DNA from: Pseudomonas sp. SST3
Lineage (GTDB): Bacteria; Pseudomonadota; Gammaproteobacteria; Pseudomonadales; Pseudomonadaceae
Direction of reading: 5' to 3'
Assembly: GCF_003325755.1 (NCBI RefSeq)
Contig: NZ_QORI02000025.1
Location: forward strand, 54 to 54,071
Length of the DNA stretch: 54,018 nucleotides
Both the position numbers and the translations under genes were made by a program. Under the pieces are notes generated by a model. The model was not told the origin of the DNA, ran no database searches, and saw only the letters and a list, made by a program, of their open reading frames with translations. Shown in pieces: positions 29,739-39,795 of this stretch. Every line of letters starts with the position of its first letter. The first letter of the stretch is position 1.

Positions 29739-30014
29739 CTACTCCTCTGCACCATCGGCAGCCTGCTGCTTCCGGTGCGTGGTGCAGTTGTCCACGACCC
29801 GGCGCAAGGCACGTGCGTGGCTACTTGGGTTCTTCGGCGTACTCCACACGCTGGTGATGCAGAACTCGCCGCAGCGGCACTCCTCATCATTGTAGGGGCA
29901 GTAGATCCGCCCCCAGGCGTGGTTTCCGCCAACATCGATGCGCCAACCCTGCCCTTCGGCATGCCTAAGCGCATCTTCGACCTCTTTCTTCGGATGAGAG
30001 GGACGGGTCATCAA
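29739..30014 (-). CDS. Small HicA-like protein, possible toxin
   Basis: A 91-residue protein beginning MMTRPSHPKKEVEDALRHAEGQGWRID. The pattern (K)KEVEDALRxAEGQGW followed by GGNHAWGRIYCP resembles HicA mRNA interferases, where a helix precedes a beta strand carrying the catalytic His in a G-x-H context. It also contains four cysteines (CPYNDEECRCGEFC) not typical of HicA, perhaps a metal site, and ends SSHARALRRVVDNC. Annotation as a toxin is inference from the His motif, small size and tandem HTH partner. Confidence 0.6.
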   Translation of the reverse strand: MMTRPSHPKKEVEDALRHAEGQGWRIDVGGNHAWGRIYCPYNDEECRCGEFCITSVWSTPKNPSSHARALRRVVDNCTTHRKQQAADGAEE

Positions 30015-30070
30015 TGATCTCCAGTATTGCCTTGACTCACATGGTTGTCAACTGACAACCATGCCACCCG

Positions 30071-31327
30071 TCAAACCGCGGCACTTAACACCGGCACGGC
30101 CAGGTTGTCCGGCATTAGTTTCGGCACATGGGTTCGTCCATCAATCCATGCGTCGACCATATCCGCCCACTCCTGCAGCATGTGGCGTCGCTGCTCGGCG
30201 TACTCGGCCTTGTTGTAAACCGAACGCGAGGAGCGGCCATCCTCGTGCGCCAGGCATTTCTCAATCCAGTCGCCGTTGAATCCGACTTCGTTGAGCAGCG
30301 TGGAGCCTGTCCTGCGCAGGTCATGGACGGTGAACGGCTGCAAAGGCAGCCCTGCTTCCTTTGCCCGCGATGCGATAAGTTGGGTAATGCGGTTCAGGGT
30401 CGCGTGTGACATGCAACGATGGATTTCATAACGCGACGGCAGCACAAATCTGGAACCGGCGGCGCAGGTGTGCAGCGCCACGAAGATATCCAGAGCCTGG
30501 CGCGACAGGTAGACCACATGAGGATTTCGCCCCTTCATCCGCTCTTTGGGGATCGTCCAGGTGGCGCTCTCAAAGTCCACCTCGTTCCAGGTCGCCTGGA
30601 TCAGCTCGCTCTTGCGTACCAGGGTCAGCAGCACCAGACGCAAGGCCAACCGGATGGTGGGGTACGCCGCGATCGTCTCAAGCTGGTGGAACGCCAGCCG
30701 TATCTCGGTCGGGGTCAGTGCTCGGTCTTTCGGCACAAAGGTAGCAATCGACGCCGCTTTCACGTCATTGGCCGGATTCTCGACCTTCTCGCCATGCAGG
30801 ATCGCGAATGAATAGACCTGCTTCACGATGTCACGAATGTGAACGGCCGTGGCCGGCGCCCCTCGAGCCTTGACCTTAGTGCAAAGCGCTCGCAAATCAT
30901 CAGGCGTGATTTCGGTCAGCAGTCGATTCTCAAAGACCGGCAGGATGTCGCGATCGATAATGCTTTTGCGCATTGCCCGCGTGCTGTCAGCCATACGCGC
31001 ATCCGCTAACCAACACTTCAGCATGTCACCAAAGGCCTTGGCAGCTGTCAGCCGCCGCTTTGCCCTCTGCTTCTCAAGAGACGGAGAGATACCTTGGGCA
31101 ACCTGGCGCTTGGCATCGAGCAGCTTCTCACGCGCCATCGCCAGTGAAATCCCCGCTGGCCCATACCGTCCGATGGTCAGCGTTTCCCGGCGTCCATTGA
31201 GACGGTAATCGTAGCGAAAGGTGACGGTACCGCCAGGCGATACCGTTACGTACATGCCGTCGCGGTCGGACGCCTTGTAGGGCTTGGCTTTAGGCTTTAA
31301 TTTCCGCAGTGCGGTGTCGGTCAGCAT
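30071..31327 (-). CDS. int: P4-type tyrosine recombinase (integrase)
   Basis: A 418-residue phage-integrase-family recombinase with the DUF4102 arm-binding N-terminus (MLTDTALRKLKPKAKPYKASDRDGMYVTVSPGG). The catalytic residues are Arg in LTLVRKSELI, HDLRRTGSTLL, His in CLAHEDG and the nucleophile Tyr in SRSVYNKAEY. It is uninterrupted. It lies 300 bases from the 3' end of guaA, a known attachment site for integrative elements in pseudomonads, and is transcribed away from guaA. It probably inserted the accessory half of this window. Confidence 0.92.
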   Translation of the reverse strand: MLTDTALRKLKPKAKPYKASDRDGMYVTVSPGGTVTFRYDYRLNGRRETLTIGRYGPAGISLAMAREKLLDAKRQVAQGISPSLEKQRAKRRLTAAKAFGDMLKCWLADARMADSTRAMRKSIIDRDILPVFENRLLTEITPDDLRALCTKVKARGAPATAVHIRDIVKQVYSFAILHGEKVENPANDVKAASIATFVPKDRALTPTEIRLAFHQLETIAAYPTIRLALRLVLLTLVRKSELIQATWNEVDFESATWTIPKERMKGRNPHVVYLSRQALDIFVALHTCAAGSRFVLPSRYEIHRCMSHATLNRITQLIASRAKEAGLPLQPFTVHDLRRTGSTLLNEVGFNGDWIEKCLAHEDGRSSRSVYNKAEYAEQRRHMLQEWADMVDAWIDGRTHVPKLMPDNLAVPVLSAAV

Positions 31328-31627
31328 TGAGGTTTTCCTCCTGTTCAGGACGGCTTTTACCGTCCAGGGTCAGGAGACCTGCTGATGCCGGGAAAGCCGC
31401 ATGACAGTAGCTTTCCGGTTGAGAGATTTACCGTCAAAGACCGGTTTGGTCTCGATAGTAAACGGGAGGGTCCGAATCCGGCCTTCGGTTCCTACCGTCA
31501 CCGCTACCGCCAGAGCATTCTGCTTGCCGGCGATAGCCACCGATAGACGCCGTTACGTATTTTCTTCAAAATCAATACGTTACCGCATTCTATCGATAGG
31601 TACCGATAGTCCCCGAAAGACCTGATT
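31328..31627. other. Integrase leader and guaA-proximal attachment region
   Basis: 300 bases without a gene. Short motifs recur: TTACCGTC or CTACCGTC at about 31353, 31430 and 31494, and CCGATAG/CGATAG at about 31454, 31532, 31541, 31596 and 31606. Spaced direct repeats next to a P4-type integrase are typical arm sites for integrase or excisionase. The likely crossover is the CACTCCCACTCGATAG stretch at about 31629-31645, which spans the guaA stop. The matching second attachment site was not found in the window. Confidence 0.45.
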
Positions 31628-33208
31628 TCACTCCCACTCGATAGTCGCTGGCGGCTTACTCGACACGTCGTAGGTGACGCGGGAAATGCCTTCGATCTCG
31701 TTGATGATGCGGTTGGAGACCTTCTCCAGCAACTCGTACGGCAGATGCGCCCAGCGCGCGGTCATGAAGTCGATGGTTTCTACCGCACGCAGTGCAACGA
31801 CCCAGGCGTAGCGGCGGCCATCGCCGACCACCCCCACCGATTTGACCGGCTGGAACACAACGAAGGCCTGGCTGGTCTTGTGGTACCAGTCGAAGTTGCG
31901 CAGCTCCTGGATGAAGATGTGGTCGGCACGACGCAGCAGGTCGGCGTACTCCTTCTTCACCTCGCCGAGGATGCGCACGCCCAGACCCGGCCCCGGGAAC
32001 GGATGGCGATAGACCATATCGTAGGGCAGGCCGAGCTCGAGACCGATCTTGCGGACCTCGTCCTTGAACAGCTCGCGCAGCGGCTCGACCAGCTTGAGGT
32101 TCATTTCCTCCGGCAGGCCACCGACGTTGTGGTGTGACTTGATGACGTGGGCCTTGCCGCTCTTGGCCCCGGCAGACTCGATAACGTCCGGGTAGATGGT
32201 GCCTTGGGCAAGGAACTGAATGTTGTCCAGCTTGCTGGCCTGGGCATCGAAGACGTCAATGAAGGTGCGGCCGATGATTTTGCGTTTCTTCTCCGGGTCG
32301 GCTTCGCCGGCGAGGTTGTCCAGGAACTGCGCTTCAGCGTCGGCGCGGATCACCTTGACGCCCATGTTCTCGGCGAACATCGCCATCACCTGATCGCCTT
32401 CGTGCAGGCGCAGCAGGCCGTTGTCGACGAACACGCACGTCAGCTGATCACCGATAGCCTTGTGCAGCAGCGCGGCGACTACCGAAGAATCGACGCCGCC
32501 CGACAGGCCCAACAGCACGTTGGCCGAACCGACCTGCGCGCGCACCTGCTCGACCAGATCGTCGACGATATTGGACGGCGTCCACAGCGCTTCGCAGCCG
32601 CAGATTTCCAGCAGGAAGCGCGACAGAATGCGTCCGCCCTGGCGGGTGTGGGTCACTTCCGGATGGAACTGCACGCCATAGTAGCGGCGATCGTCATCAC
32701 CCATGGCGGCAATCGAGCAGCTCGGGGTGCTGGCAAGGATATGGAAGCCTTCTGGCAGGTCCGTCACTTTGTCGCCGTGGCTCATCCAGACGTCGAGGCC
32801 GAACACGCCGTCATCGTCCATATGGTCTTCGATGCCGTCGAACAGCTTGGACTTGCCGACCAGATCGACACGCGCGTAGCCGAACTCGCGCTCATCCGAT
32901 CCCTGCACCTTGCCACCGAGCTGCTCGGACATGGTCTGCATGCCGTAGCAAATGCCGAACAGCGGTACGCCCAGGTCGAATACCGCTTGCGGTGCGCGCG
33001 GACTGCCTTCGGCATGCACCGACTCCGGGCCGCCAGCGAGGATGATGCCGCGCGGGTTGAAGGCGCGAATGTCCTCTTCGCTCATGTCGAACGGGTGCAG
33101 CTCGCAGTAGACGCCGATTTCACGGACGCGACGGGCGATCAGCTGCGTGTACTGCGAACCGAAATCCAGGATCAGGATGCGGTGAGCATGAATGTCAGGA
33201 TGAGCCAT
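31628..33208 (-). CDS. guaA: GMP synthase (glutamine-hydrolysing)
   Basis: Converts XMP, ATP and glutamine to GMP (526 codons with the start chosen). The N-terminal class-I amidotransferase domain has [27 protein letters not shown] with the catalytic Cys, and [10 protein letters not shown]. The ATP-pyrophosphatase domain has [15 protein letters not shown]. The C-terminal dimerisation domain ends [17 protein letters not shown], as in known GuaA. ATG 33208 ([13 protein letters not shown]) is chosen; the frame extends 11 codons upstream but those are not conserved. It follows guaB after 87 bases, giving the usual guaBA operon. Confidence 0.96.
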   Translation of the reverse strand: MAHPDIHAHRILILDFGSQYTQLIARRVREIGVYCELHPFDMSEEDIRAFNPRGIILAGGPESVHAEGSPRAPQAVFDLGVPLFGICYGMQTMSEQLGGKVQGSDEREFGYARVDLVGKSKLFDGIEDHMDDDGVFGLDVWMSHGDKVTDLPEGFHILASTPSCSIAAMGDDDRRYYGVQFHPEVTHTRQGGRILSRFLLEICGCEALWTPSNIVDDLVEQVRAQVGSANVLLGLSGGVDSSVVAALLHKAIGDQLTCVFVDNGLLRLHEGDQVMAMFAENMGVKVIRADAEAQFLDNLAGEADPEKKRKIIGRTFIDVFDAQASKLDNIQFLAQGTIYPDVIESAGAKSGKAHVIKSHHNVGGLPEEMNLKLVEPLRELFKDEVRKIGLELGLPYDMVYRHPFPGPGLGVRILGEVKKEYADLLRRADHIFIQELRNFDWYHKTSQAFVVFQPVKSVGVVGDGRRYAWVVALRAVETIDFMTARWAHLPYELLEKVSNRIINEIEGISRVTYDVSSKPPATIEWE

Positions 33209-33295
33209 ATGGGCATCTCTCGTGGTAGTCACAAATGACACGGGGCTGATCGAACAGCCCCGTTATTCATAATTTAAAAATCGATTTTCGGGTTC

Positions 33296-34858
<1,563 letters not shown>

Positions 34859-34890
34859 TCAAACATAGCGTCGACGGAATGACCAACTGG

Positions 34891-35442
34891 TCACGCGCGA
34901 TCAACCACCAGCGATACCGCGAAGCCCAGGCGCTCAGCGAATTCATCGACAAATGCCGGTTGAAAACAGGCATCTCCCCAGCCATTGAAGATAAAGCCAA
35001 GGTTGGAGAACCCACAGGCGGGAATGAACAGAAAGCCGTTGATATCGTCCTCGAAGCCGCATTCGGGGCAGGTGAAATTGTCGGTCTGCCCGGGCATCCA
35101 CTCATCCAGGCTTTCAAAAAGCGCTTCGCCGATCTCGCGACGACATTCCGGGCAGCCCGCCTCCTCGGCGAAGTCCCGAGTCGGCGTGTAGATGCAGCGT
35201 TTGGTCACCACCTCCAATCCATTGATCGCCTCGCCGAAGGGCAGCCGGTCAGGATGCAATACGACACGACGTGCGCCCTCTGCAATCGCATAACCCATGC
35301 CACCGACTCCGCGACCGCAGGTGGTTGGCAGCGCCTCGACGATACGTCGTTCGGAGAGCCAGCGAAGCATCATCCGTGCCTTGGCTTCATGCCCGGGAAA
35401 CGTGGAAATGCGCGGCACGACGATGGCTTGGCTATAGCTCAT
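34891..35442 (-). CDS. Conserved hypothetical protein with two CPEC motifs
   Basis: A 183-residue soluble protein starting MSYSQAIVVPRISTFPG (ATG 35442). Two CxxC pairs, AGCPECRREIGEALFE and FTCPECGFEDDINGF, about 35 residues apart, look like a zinc ribbon. The C-terminal part is aromatic-rich (FSNLGFIFNGWGDACFQPAFVDEF). It lies between guaB and xseA, where pseudomonads carry a conserved gene of this kind. No function is known to me. It is transcribed away from xseA. Confidence 0.75.
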   Translation of the reverse strand: MSYSQAIVVPRISTFPGHEAKARMMLRWLSERRIVEALPTTCGRGVGGMGYAIAEGARRVVLHPDRLPFGEAINGLEVVTKRCIYTPTRDFAEEAGCPECRREIGEALFESLDEWMPGQTDNFTCPECGFEDDINGFLFIPACGFSNLGFIFNGWGDACFQPAFVDEFAERLGFAVSLVVDRA

Positions 35443-35569
35443 AAGGCTCAAACGGAAGGCGGAGGGAAGTCGCGCAGCTTAGCGCTCCGCCCAAGCTGGT
35501 CAAGCGCGCCTGACGGACGCGCCACAGTTTCGGTTCCCGCATGACCGTACGCGGCTTATCATCGCCGCC

Positions 35570-36949
35570 ATGCTCAAAGATCCTTTCCAACGCCTGAACC
35601 TCGACCGCGAAGTGCTGACCGTCAGCCAGCTCAACGGTCGCGCGCGGCTGCTGCTCGAAGACGTGTTCGCCCAGGTCTGGGTCGAAGGCGAGATTTCCAA
35701 CCTGGCCAAGCCGGCATCCGGCCACATTTATTTCACGCTCAAGGACAAGAATGCCCAAGTGCGCTGCGCGCTGTTCAGGCAGAACGCCTTGCGCGTGCGC
35801 CAAGCATTGCGCGACGGCCTGGCAGTAAAGGTGCGCGGACGGGTTTCGCTGTTCGAGGGGCGTGGCGACTACCAGCTGATTCTCGACAATGTCGAGCCAG
35901 CGGGTGACGGTTCGCTGCGTCTGGCCTTTGAAGCGCTGAAAGAGAAGCTCAGCGCCGAAGGTTTGTTCGATGTCGCCGGCAAGCGCGCCTTGCCCGCCCA
36001 TCCGCGGCGTATCGGTATCGTCAGTTCGCCCACCGGCGCGGTGATTCGCGACATCATCACGGTGTTTCGCCGTCGTGCGCCGCACGTCGCCTTGACCTTG
36101 GTGCCGACGCCGGTCCAAGGCCGCGAAGCGACCGCCCAGATCGTCCGCGCGCTGGAACTGGCCGATCGTGGCGGCTTCGATGCGTTGATTCTGGCGCGCG
36201 GCGGCGGCTCGCTGGAAGATCTCTGGTGCTTCAACGAAGAAGTGGTCGCGCGGGCCGTGGCCGCCTGCGAGACACCGATCGTCTGCGCCGTCGGGCATGA
36301 GACCGATGTATCGATCGCCGACTTCGTCGCCGACGTTCGCGCACCAACCCCTTCCGCCGCGGCCGAGCTACTGGCCCCCAGCAGCGCGGACATTCGCCAG
36401 CGCCTCGACGGCCTGCGCCAGCGCCTGCTGCTGAGGATTCGCGACCGGCTGCACCGCGACAGCTCGCGCCTCGAAGGCCTTACGCGGCGCCTGCGCCATC
36501 CCGGCGAGCGATTGCAACAGCAGGCGCAGCGCATCGACGATCTGGAGCAGCGGCTTCTGCGCGGTATCGATCGTCAGCTCTGCGCCGGACAAGAGCGCCT
36601 CGCCCGGCTAGAGACTCGCCTTGCCGGCCAGCACCCAGGACGCAACCTGCGCCTGCTGCGCCAGCGCCTCGAGCATTTATCCAGCAGGCTGCCACGCGCC
36701 ATGCAGGACAGATTAAAAGGCCATCGCTACCAGCTTCAGAATCTGGCGCAGACACTGAATGTGGTCAGCCCGCTCGCCACGCTGTCACGCGGCTACAGCA
36801 TTCTGCTCGATGAGCGCGGTCAGGCGATTCGCCGGGCCGACCAGACCCAACCCGGCCAACGGCTGAAAGCGCGTCTGGGAAACGGCGAGCTGGACGTACG
36901 CGTCGAAGACAATCACCAGACGCCAGTCACCTTGTCATTGCTGGATTGA
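35570..36949 (+). CDS. xseA: Exodeoxyribonuclease VII large subunit
   Basis: Large subunit (459 residues) of the single-strand exonuclease. The N-terminal OB fold is at about 10-110 (LTVSQLNGRARLLLEDVFAQVWVEGEISNL, SGHIYFTLKD), followed by the catalytic domain (RRIGIVSSPTGAVIRDI, ARGGGSLEDLWCFNEE, VGHETDVSIADFVADVRAPTPSAAAEL), a long arginine- and leucine-rich coiled coil and the terminal STLSRGYS-like block (LATLSRGYSILLDERG). It is complete. The next gene follows after 27 bases. Confidence 0.95.
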   Translation: MLKDPFQRLNLDREVLTVSQLNGRARLLLEDVFAQVWVEGEISNLAKPASGHIYFTLKDKNAQVRCALFRQNALRVRQALRDGLAVKVRGRVSLFEGRGDYQLILDNVEPAGDGSLRLAFEALKEKLSAEGLFDVAGKRALPAHPRRIGIVSSPTGAVIRDIITVFRRRAPHVALTLVPTPVQGREATAQIVRALELADRGGFDALILARGGGSLEDLWCFNEEVVARAVAACETPIVCAVGHETDVSIADFVADVRAPTPSAAAELLAPSSADIRQRLDGLRQRLLLRIRDRLHRDSSRLEGLTRRLRHPGERLQQQAQRIDDLEQRLLRGIDRQLCAGQERLARLETRLAGQHPGRNLRLLRQRLEHLSSRLPRAMQDRLKGHRYQLQNLAQTLNVVSPLATLSRGYSILLDERGQAIRRADQTQPGQRLKARLGNGELDVRVEDNHQTPVTLSLLD

Positions 36950-36976
36950 TTGACTCACCCCTTACTCAGGATTCCC

Positions 36977-37795
36977 ATGCGCTTCGCCCTTGCCCTGCTC
37001 CTCTGCCTGACACTCCCCGCCCACGCCGAAGGTTTCCTGACGCGCCTGTTGAACAAGCCCGTGCCCGGTGGCGTGGCAGTGGTCGACCTGGGTAACGATG
37101 CCAGCGCGCCCAGGGCACGTTACGACGGCAGGCCTGTGCTGGTGGTGCGCGAGGACGGTCAACGCTGGATTGCCATTGTCGGGATTCCGCTTACGGTGAA
37201 AGCCGGCCAGCAGTCGCTAGAGGTCGATGGGCAATCCAAGCGCTTCCGTGTGGAGCCCCGCACCTATCGCGAACAACGCATCACCCTGAAGAACAAGCGG
37301 CAGGTCAATCCCAACCCGGCTGATCTCAAGCGTATCGCGCGCGAGCTGGACGAACAGACACACGCCTACCGTCAATTCAGTACCCGGCAGCCGAGCAATC
37401 TGCTGTTCGACAAGCCGGTCGAAGGCCCGCTCTCGTCACCGTTCGGACTGCGCCGCTTCTTCAACGGCGAGGAGCGCAATCCGCACTCCGGCTTGGATTT
37501 CGCCGTCCCGGCCGGCACGCCGATCAAAGCTCCGGCGGCCGGTAAAGTGATCCTGACCGGCAACTACTTCTTCAACGGCAACACGGTATTCGTCGACCAT
37601 GGCCAAGGACTGATCAGCATGTTCTGCCACCTCTCGCAGATCGACGTAAAGGTCGGCGACGAGCTTTCCCGTGGCGGCGTGCTGGGCAAAGTGGGTTCCA
37701 CCGGCCGGGCCACTGGTCCTCACCTGCACTGGAACGTCAGCCTCAACGATGCGCGTATCGACCCGTCGATCTTCATCGGTGCGTTCAAACCCTGA
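36977..37795 (+). CDS. M23-family peptidase (periplasmic, LytM-like)
   Basis: An exported peptidoglycan-hydrolase-like protein (272 residues). A signal peptide (MRFALALLLCLTLPAHA) is followed by a beta-rich middle and the M23 domain at the end: GLRRFFNGEERNPHSGLDFAVPAGTPI (H and D zinc ligands) and GRATGPHLHWNVSLN (HxH). Both zinc motifs are intact, so it is probably active. ATG 36977 is chosen since it begins the signal sequence; a TTG at 36950 abuts the xseA stop. Confidence 0.9.
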   Translation: MRFALALLLCLTLPAHAEGFLTRLLNKPVPGGVAVVDLGNDASAPRARYDGRPVLVVREDGQRWIAIVGIPLTVKAGQQSLEVDGQSKRFRVEPRTYREQRITLKNKRQVNPNPADLKRIARELDEQTHAYRQFSTRQPSNLLFDKPVEGPLSSPFGLRRFFNGEERNPHSGLDFAVPAGTPIKAPAAGKVILTGNYFFNGNTVFVDHGQGLISMFCHLSQIDVKVGDELSRGGVLGKVGSTGRATGPHLHWNVSLNDARIDPSIFIGAFKP

Positions 37796-37818
37796 TTTCA
37801 GCCCTTCAAGGAAACGAC

Positions 37819-38361
37819 ATGCTCATCAATGTAAGGGAGTCCACCCTCCTCATCGTCGACATCCAGGAACGCCTGTTTCCGGCCATCGGAGGCCACACGG
37901 CGTTGGCCGAGCACAGCGCCTGGCTGATGCAGATCGCCCAGCGTGTCGGCGTTCCGGTGATTCTCACCGAGCAGTACAGCAAGGGACTGGGTCCGACGAT
38001 CGCCTCGCTGCGCGACGGCATGGCCGAGGAGGTGATCATCGAAAAACTGCACTTCTCCGCGGCGCGCGATGGCGAGCTGTTCAAGCGCCCCGGCGGCGAA
38101 CGCAAGCAATTCGTTGTCAGCGGCATCGAAACCCACATCTGCGTGTTGCAGACGGTGCTCGACCTGCTGGCGCGCGGCAATCAGGTGTTTGTCGTCGAAG
38201 AAGCTGTCGGCTCGCGGCGCGCCAGCGACAAGGCGCTGGGACTGGCACGCATGCAGCAGGCCGGGGCCTGCATCGTTTCGCGGGAGATGGTCGCCTTCGA
38301 ATGGATGGAGCAGGCCGGAACCGAGCTGTTTCGCAGTATCAGTCGCGAGTTCATCCGCTGA
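37819..38361 (+). CDS. Isochorismatase-family hydrolase
   Basis: A 180-residue cysteine hydrolase of the isochorismatase superfamily. The catalytic triad is Asp in LIVDIQERLF (residue about 14), Lys in IIEKLHFSA and Cys in GIETHICVLQT (about 109). The typical cis-peptide GIETH precedes the Cys. Substrates in this group are small amides or unknown. The preceding ribosome-binding site is AAGGAA. Confidence 0.87.
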   Translation: MLINVRESTLLIVDIQERLFPAIGGHTALAEHSAWLMQIAQRVGVPVILTEQYSKGLGPTIASLRDGMAEEVIIEKLHFSAARDGELFKRPGGERKQFVVSGIETHICVLQTVLDLLARGNQVFVVEEAVGSRRASDKALGLARMQQAGACIVSREMVAFEWMEQAGTELFRSISREFIR

Positions 38362-38418
38362 TACCCATGCGGCTGGGGCATGCAGCTGCTGCCCACTGCC
38401 AACTGACGGAGAGCCGTA

Positions 38419-39723
38419 ATGCAGGAACAATGGAATGTCTGGCTGGAATGGCTAGGCGAGCACGCTGAGCTGCAGACACTGGTGGCCAGCGCTGCACTGG
38501 TGTTCGCCGCCTGGTTTGCGAACTGGGTGGTCAAGCGAATCCTGGTGCGTGGCCTCTACAAGGTGCTGCGCCACGCCCGAGAGGCCGAGCTGCAAGATTT
38601 CGGCATCATCCGCCGGCTGTCGAACATTGTCCCGGCGTTGGTGCTGTCAATCGGTGTGAACGCCGTTCCCGGCCTGCCCGAGGCGGCGGTGACCGTGGTG
38701 CGCAACGTCTGTGGCGGTTTCATCGTCCTCACCATCGCGCTAGCCCTTGGCGCGCTGCTGGATATCATCAACTTGATGTACCAGCGCCGGGCGGATTCGC
38801 ATGTGCATCCGATCAAGGGCTACCTGCAGGTGGTCAAGATCGTGGTCTACGCAATCGCCACCATCCTCATCATCGCCACGCTGATTGACCGCTCGCCGCT
38901 GATTCTGCTGTCGGGGCTTGGTGCCATGGCGGCGGTGCTGATGTTGATCTTCCAGGACACCATCCTGTCGTTGGTAGCCAGCGTGCAGATCTCCTCGAAC
39001 GACATTATCCGCGTCGGTGACTGGATCGAGATGCCGCAGCTCAACGCCGACGGCGATGTCATTGACATAGCGCTGCATACGGTGAAGGTGCAGAACTGGG
39101 ACAAGACCATCACCAACATCCCGACCAAGCGCTTCATCAGCGATGCGTTCAAGAACTGGCGAGGCATGCAAGAAAGCGGCGGCCGGCGGATCAAGCGCAG
39201 CCTGTATCTGGATCAGCAGAGCGTGCACTTTCTCAGCGCAGAGGAATGCGAGCACCTGCATCGCTTCAACCTGCTGGATGACTATCTGACCGACAAGCGC
39301 CGTGAGATCGACGAGTGGAACGCCAAGCTGGAGAAGCGTGGCAAGGAGCCCGTCAACACCCGGCGCATCACCAACATCGGCAGTTTCCGCGCGTACGTGG
39401 AGCACTACCTGCGCAGCCACGGCGGCATACATCAATCCATGACCTTGATGGTGCGCCAGCTCAGCCCGACGGCAGATGGTCTGCCGCTGGAAATCTACTG
39501 CTTCACCAACACGGTGGAATGGGCCAAGTACGAAAGCATCCAGTCGGACATCTTCGACCATTTGCTGGCGATTCTGCCGGAATTCGGCTTGCGGGTATTC
39601 CAGCATCCAAGCGGAGCCGATATGCGCGAAGGCTATGGTTCGGTCAACCAGCTGCTCAGCCGACCGATGCCTCGGCAGTCCCAGCCAGCCGACCGGCGCG
39701 GCGAGAGCCAGGCGTTGGAATAA
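38419..39723 (+). CDS. MscS-family mechanosensitive channel, YbdG-like
   Basis: A 434-residue inner-membrane channel with about five TM helices (LVASAALVFAAWFANWVV, LVLSIGVNAVPGLPEAAV, VNVCGG FIVLTIALALGALL, VVYAIATILIIATL, LILLSGLGAMAAVLMLIFQDTILSLVASVQ). The last is the pore-lining helix leading into the MscS beta domain (NDIIRVGDWIEMP). It is longer than MscS and matches the YbdG/MscM size class. It should release solutes on osmotic downshock. Confidence 0.85.
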   Translation: MQEQWNVWLEWLGEHAELQTLVASAALVFAAWFANWVVKRILVRGLYKVLRHAREAELQDFGIIRRLSNIVPALVLSIGVNAVPGLPEAAVTVVRNVCGGFIVLTIALALGALLDIINLMYQRRADSHVHPIKGYLQVVKIVVYAIATILIIATLIDRSPLILLSGLGAMAAVLMLIFQDTILSLVASVQISSNDIIRVGDWIEMPQLNADGDVIDIALHTVKVQNWDKTITNIPTKRFISDAFKNWRGMQESGGRRIKRSLYLDQQSVHFLSAEECEHLHRFNLLDDYLTDKRREIDEWNAKLEKRGKEPVNTRRITNIGSFRAYVEHYLRSHGGIHQSMTLMVRQLSPTADGLPLEIYCFTNTVEWAKYESIQSDIFDHLLAILPEFGLRVFQHPSGADMREGYGSVNQLLSRPMPRQSQPADRRGESQALE

Positions 39724-39795
39724 CGGATGGTGCCGGGAGAGCAGCGGCAATCTGTACCGCGGCCCTCCCGAGTGGCGATGGCTATTTGCCTGGCA

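Noticed and set aside
32147..33238. Long open frame antisense to guaA
   Set aside because: It lies fully within guaA on the opposite strand, reads like a mirror of G+C-rich codons, and has no family motif.
34879..35544. Frame on the plus strand opposite the CPEC protein
   Set aside because: The minus-strand reading has paired zinc motifs and fits the gap; the plus-strand reading does not resemble a protein family.
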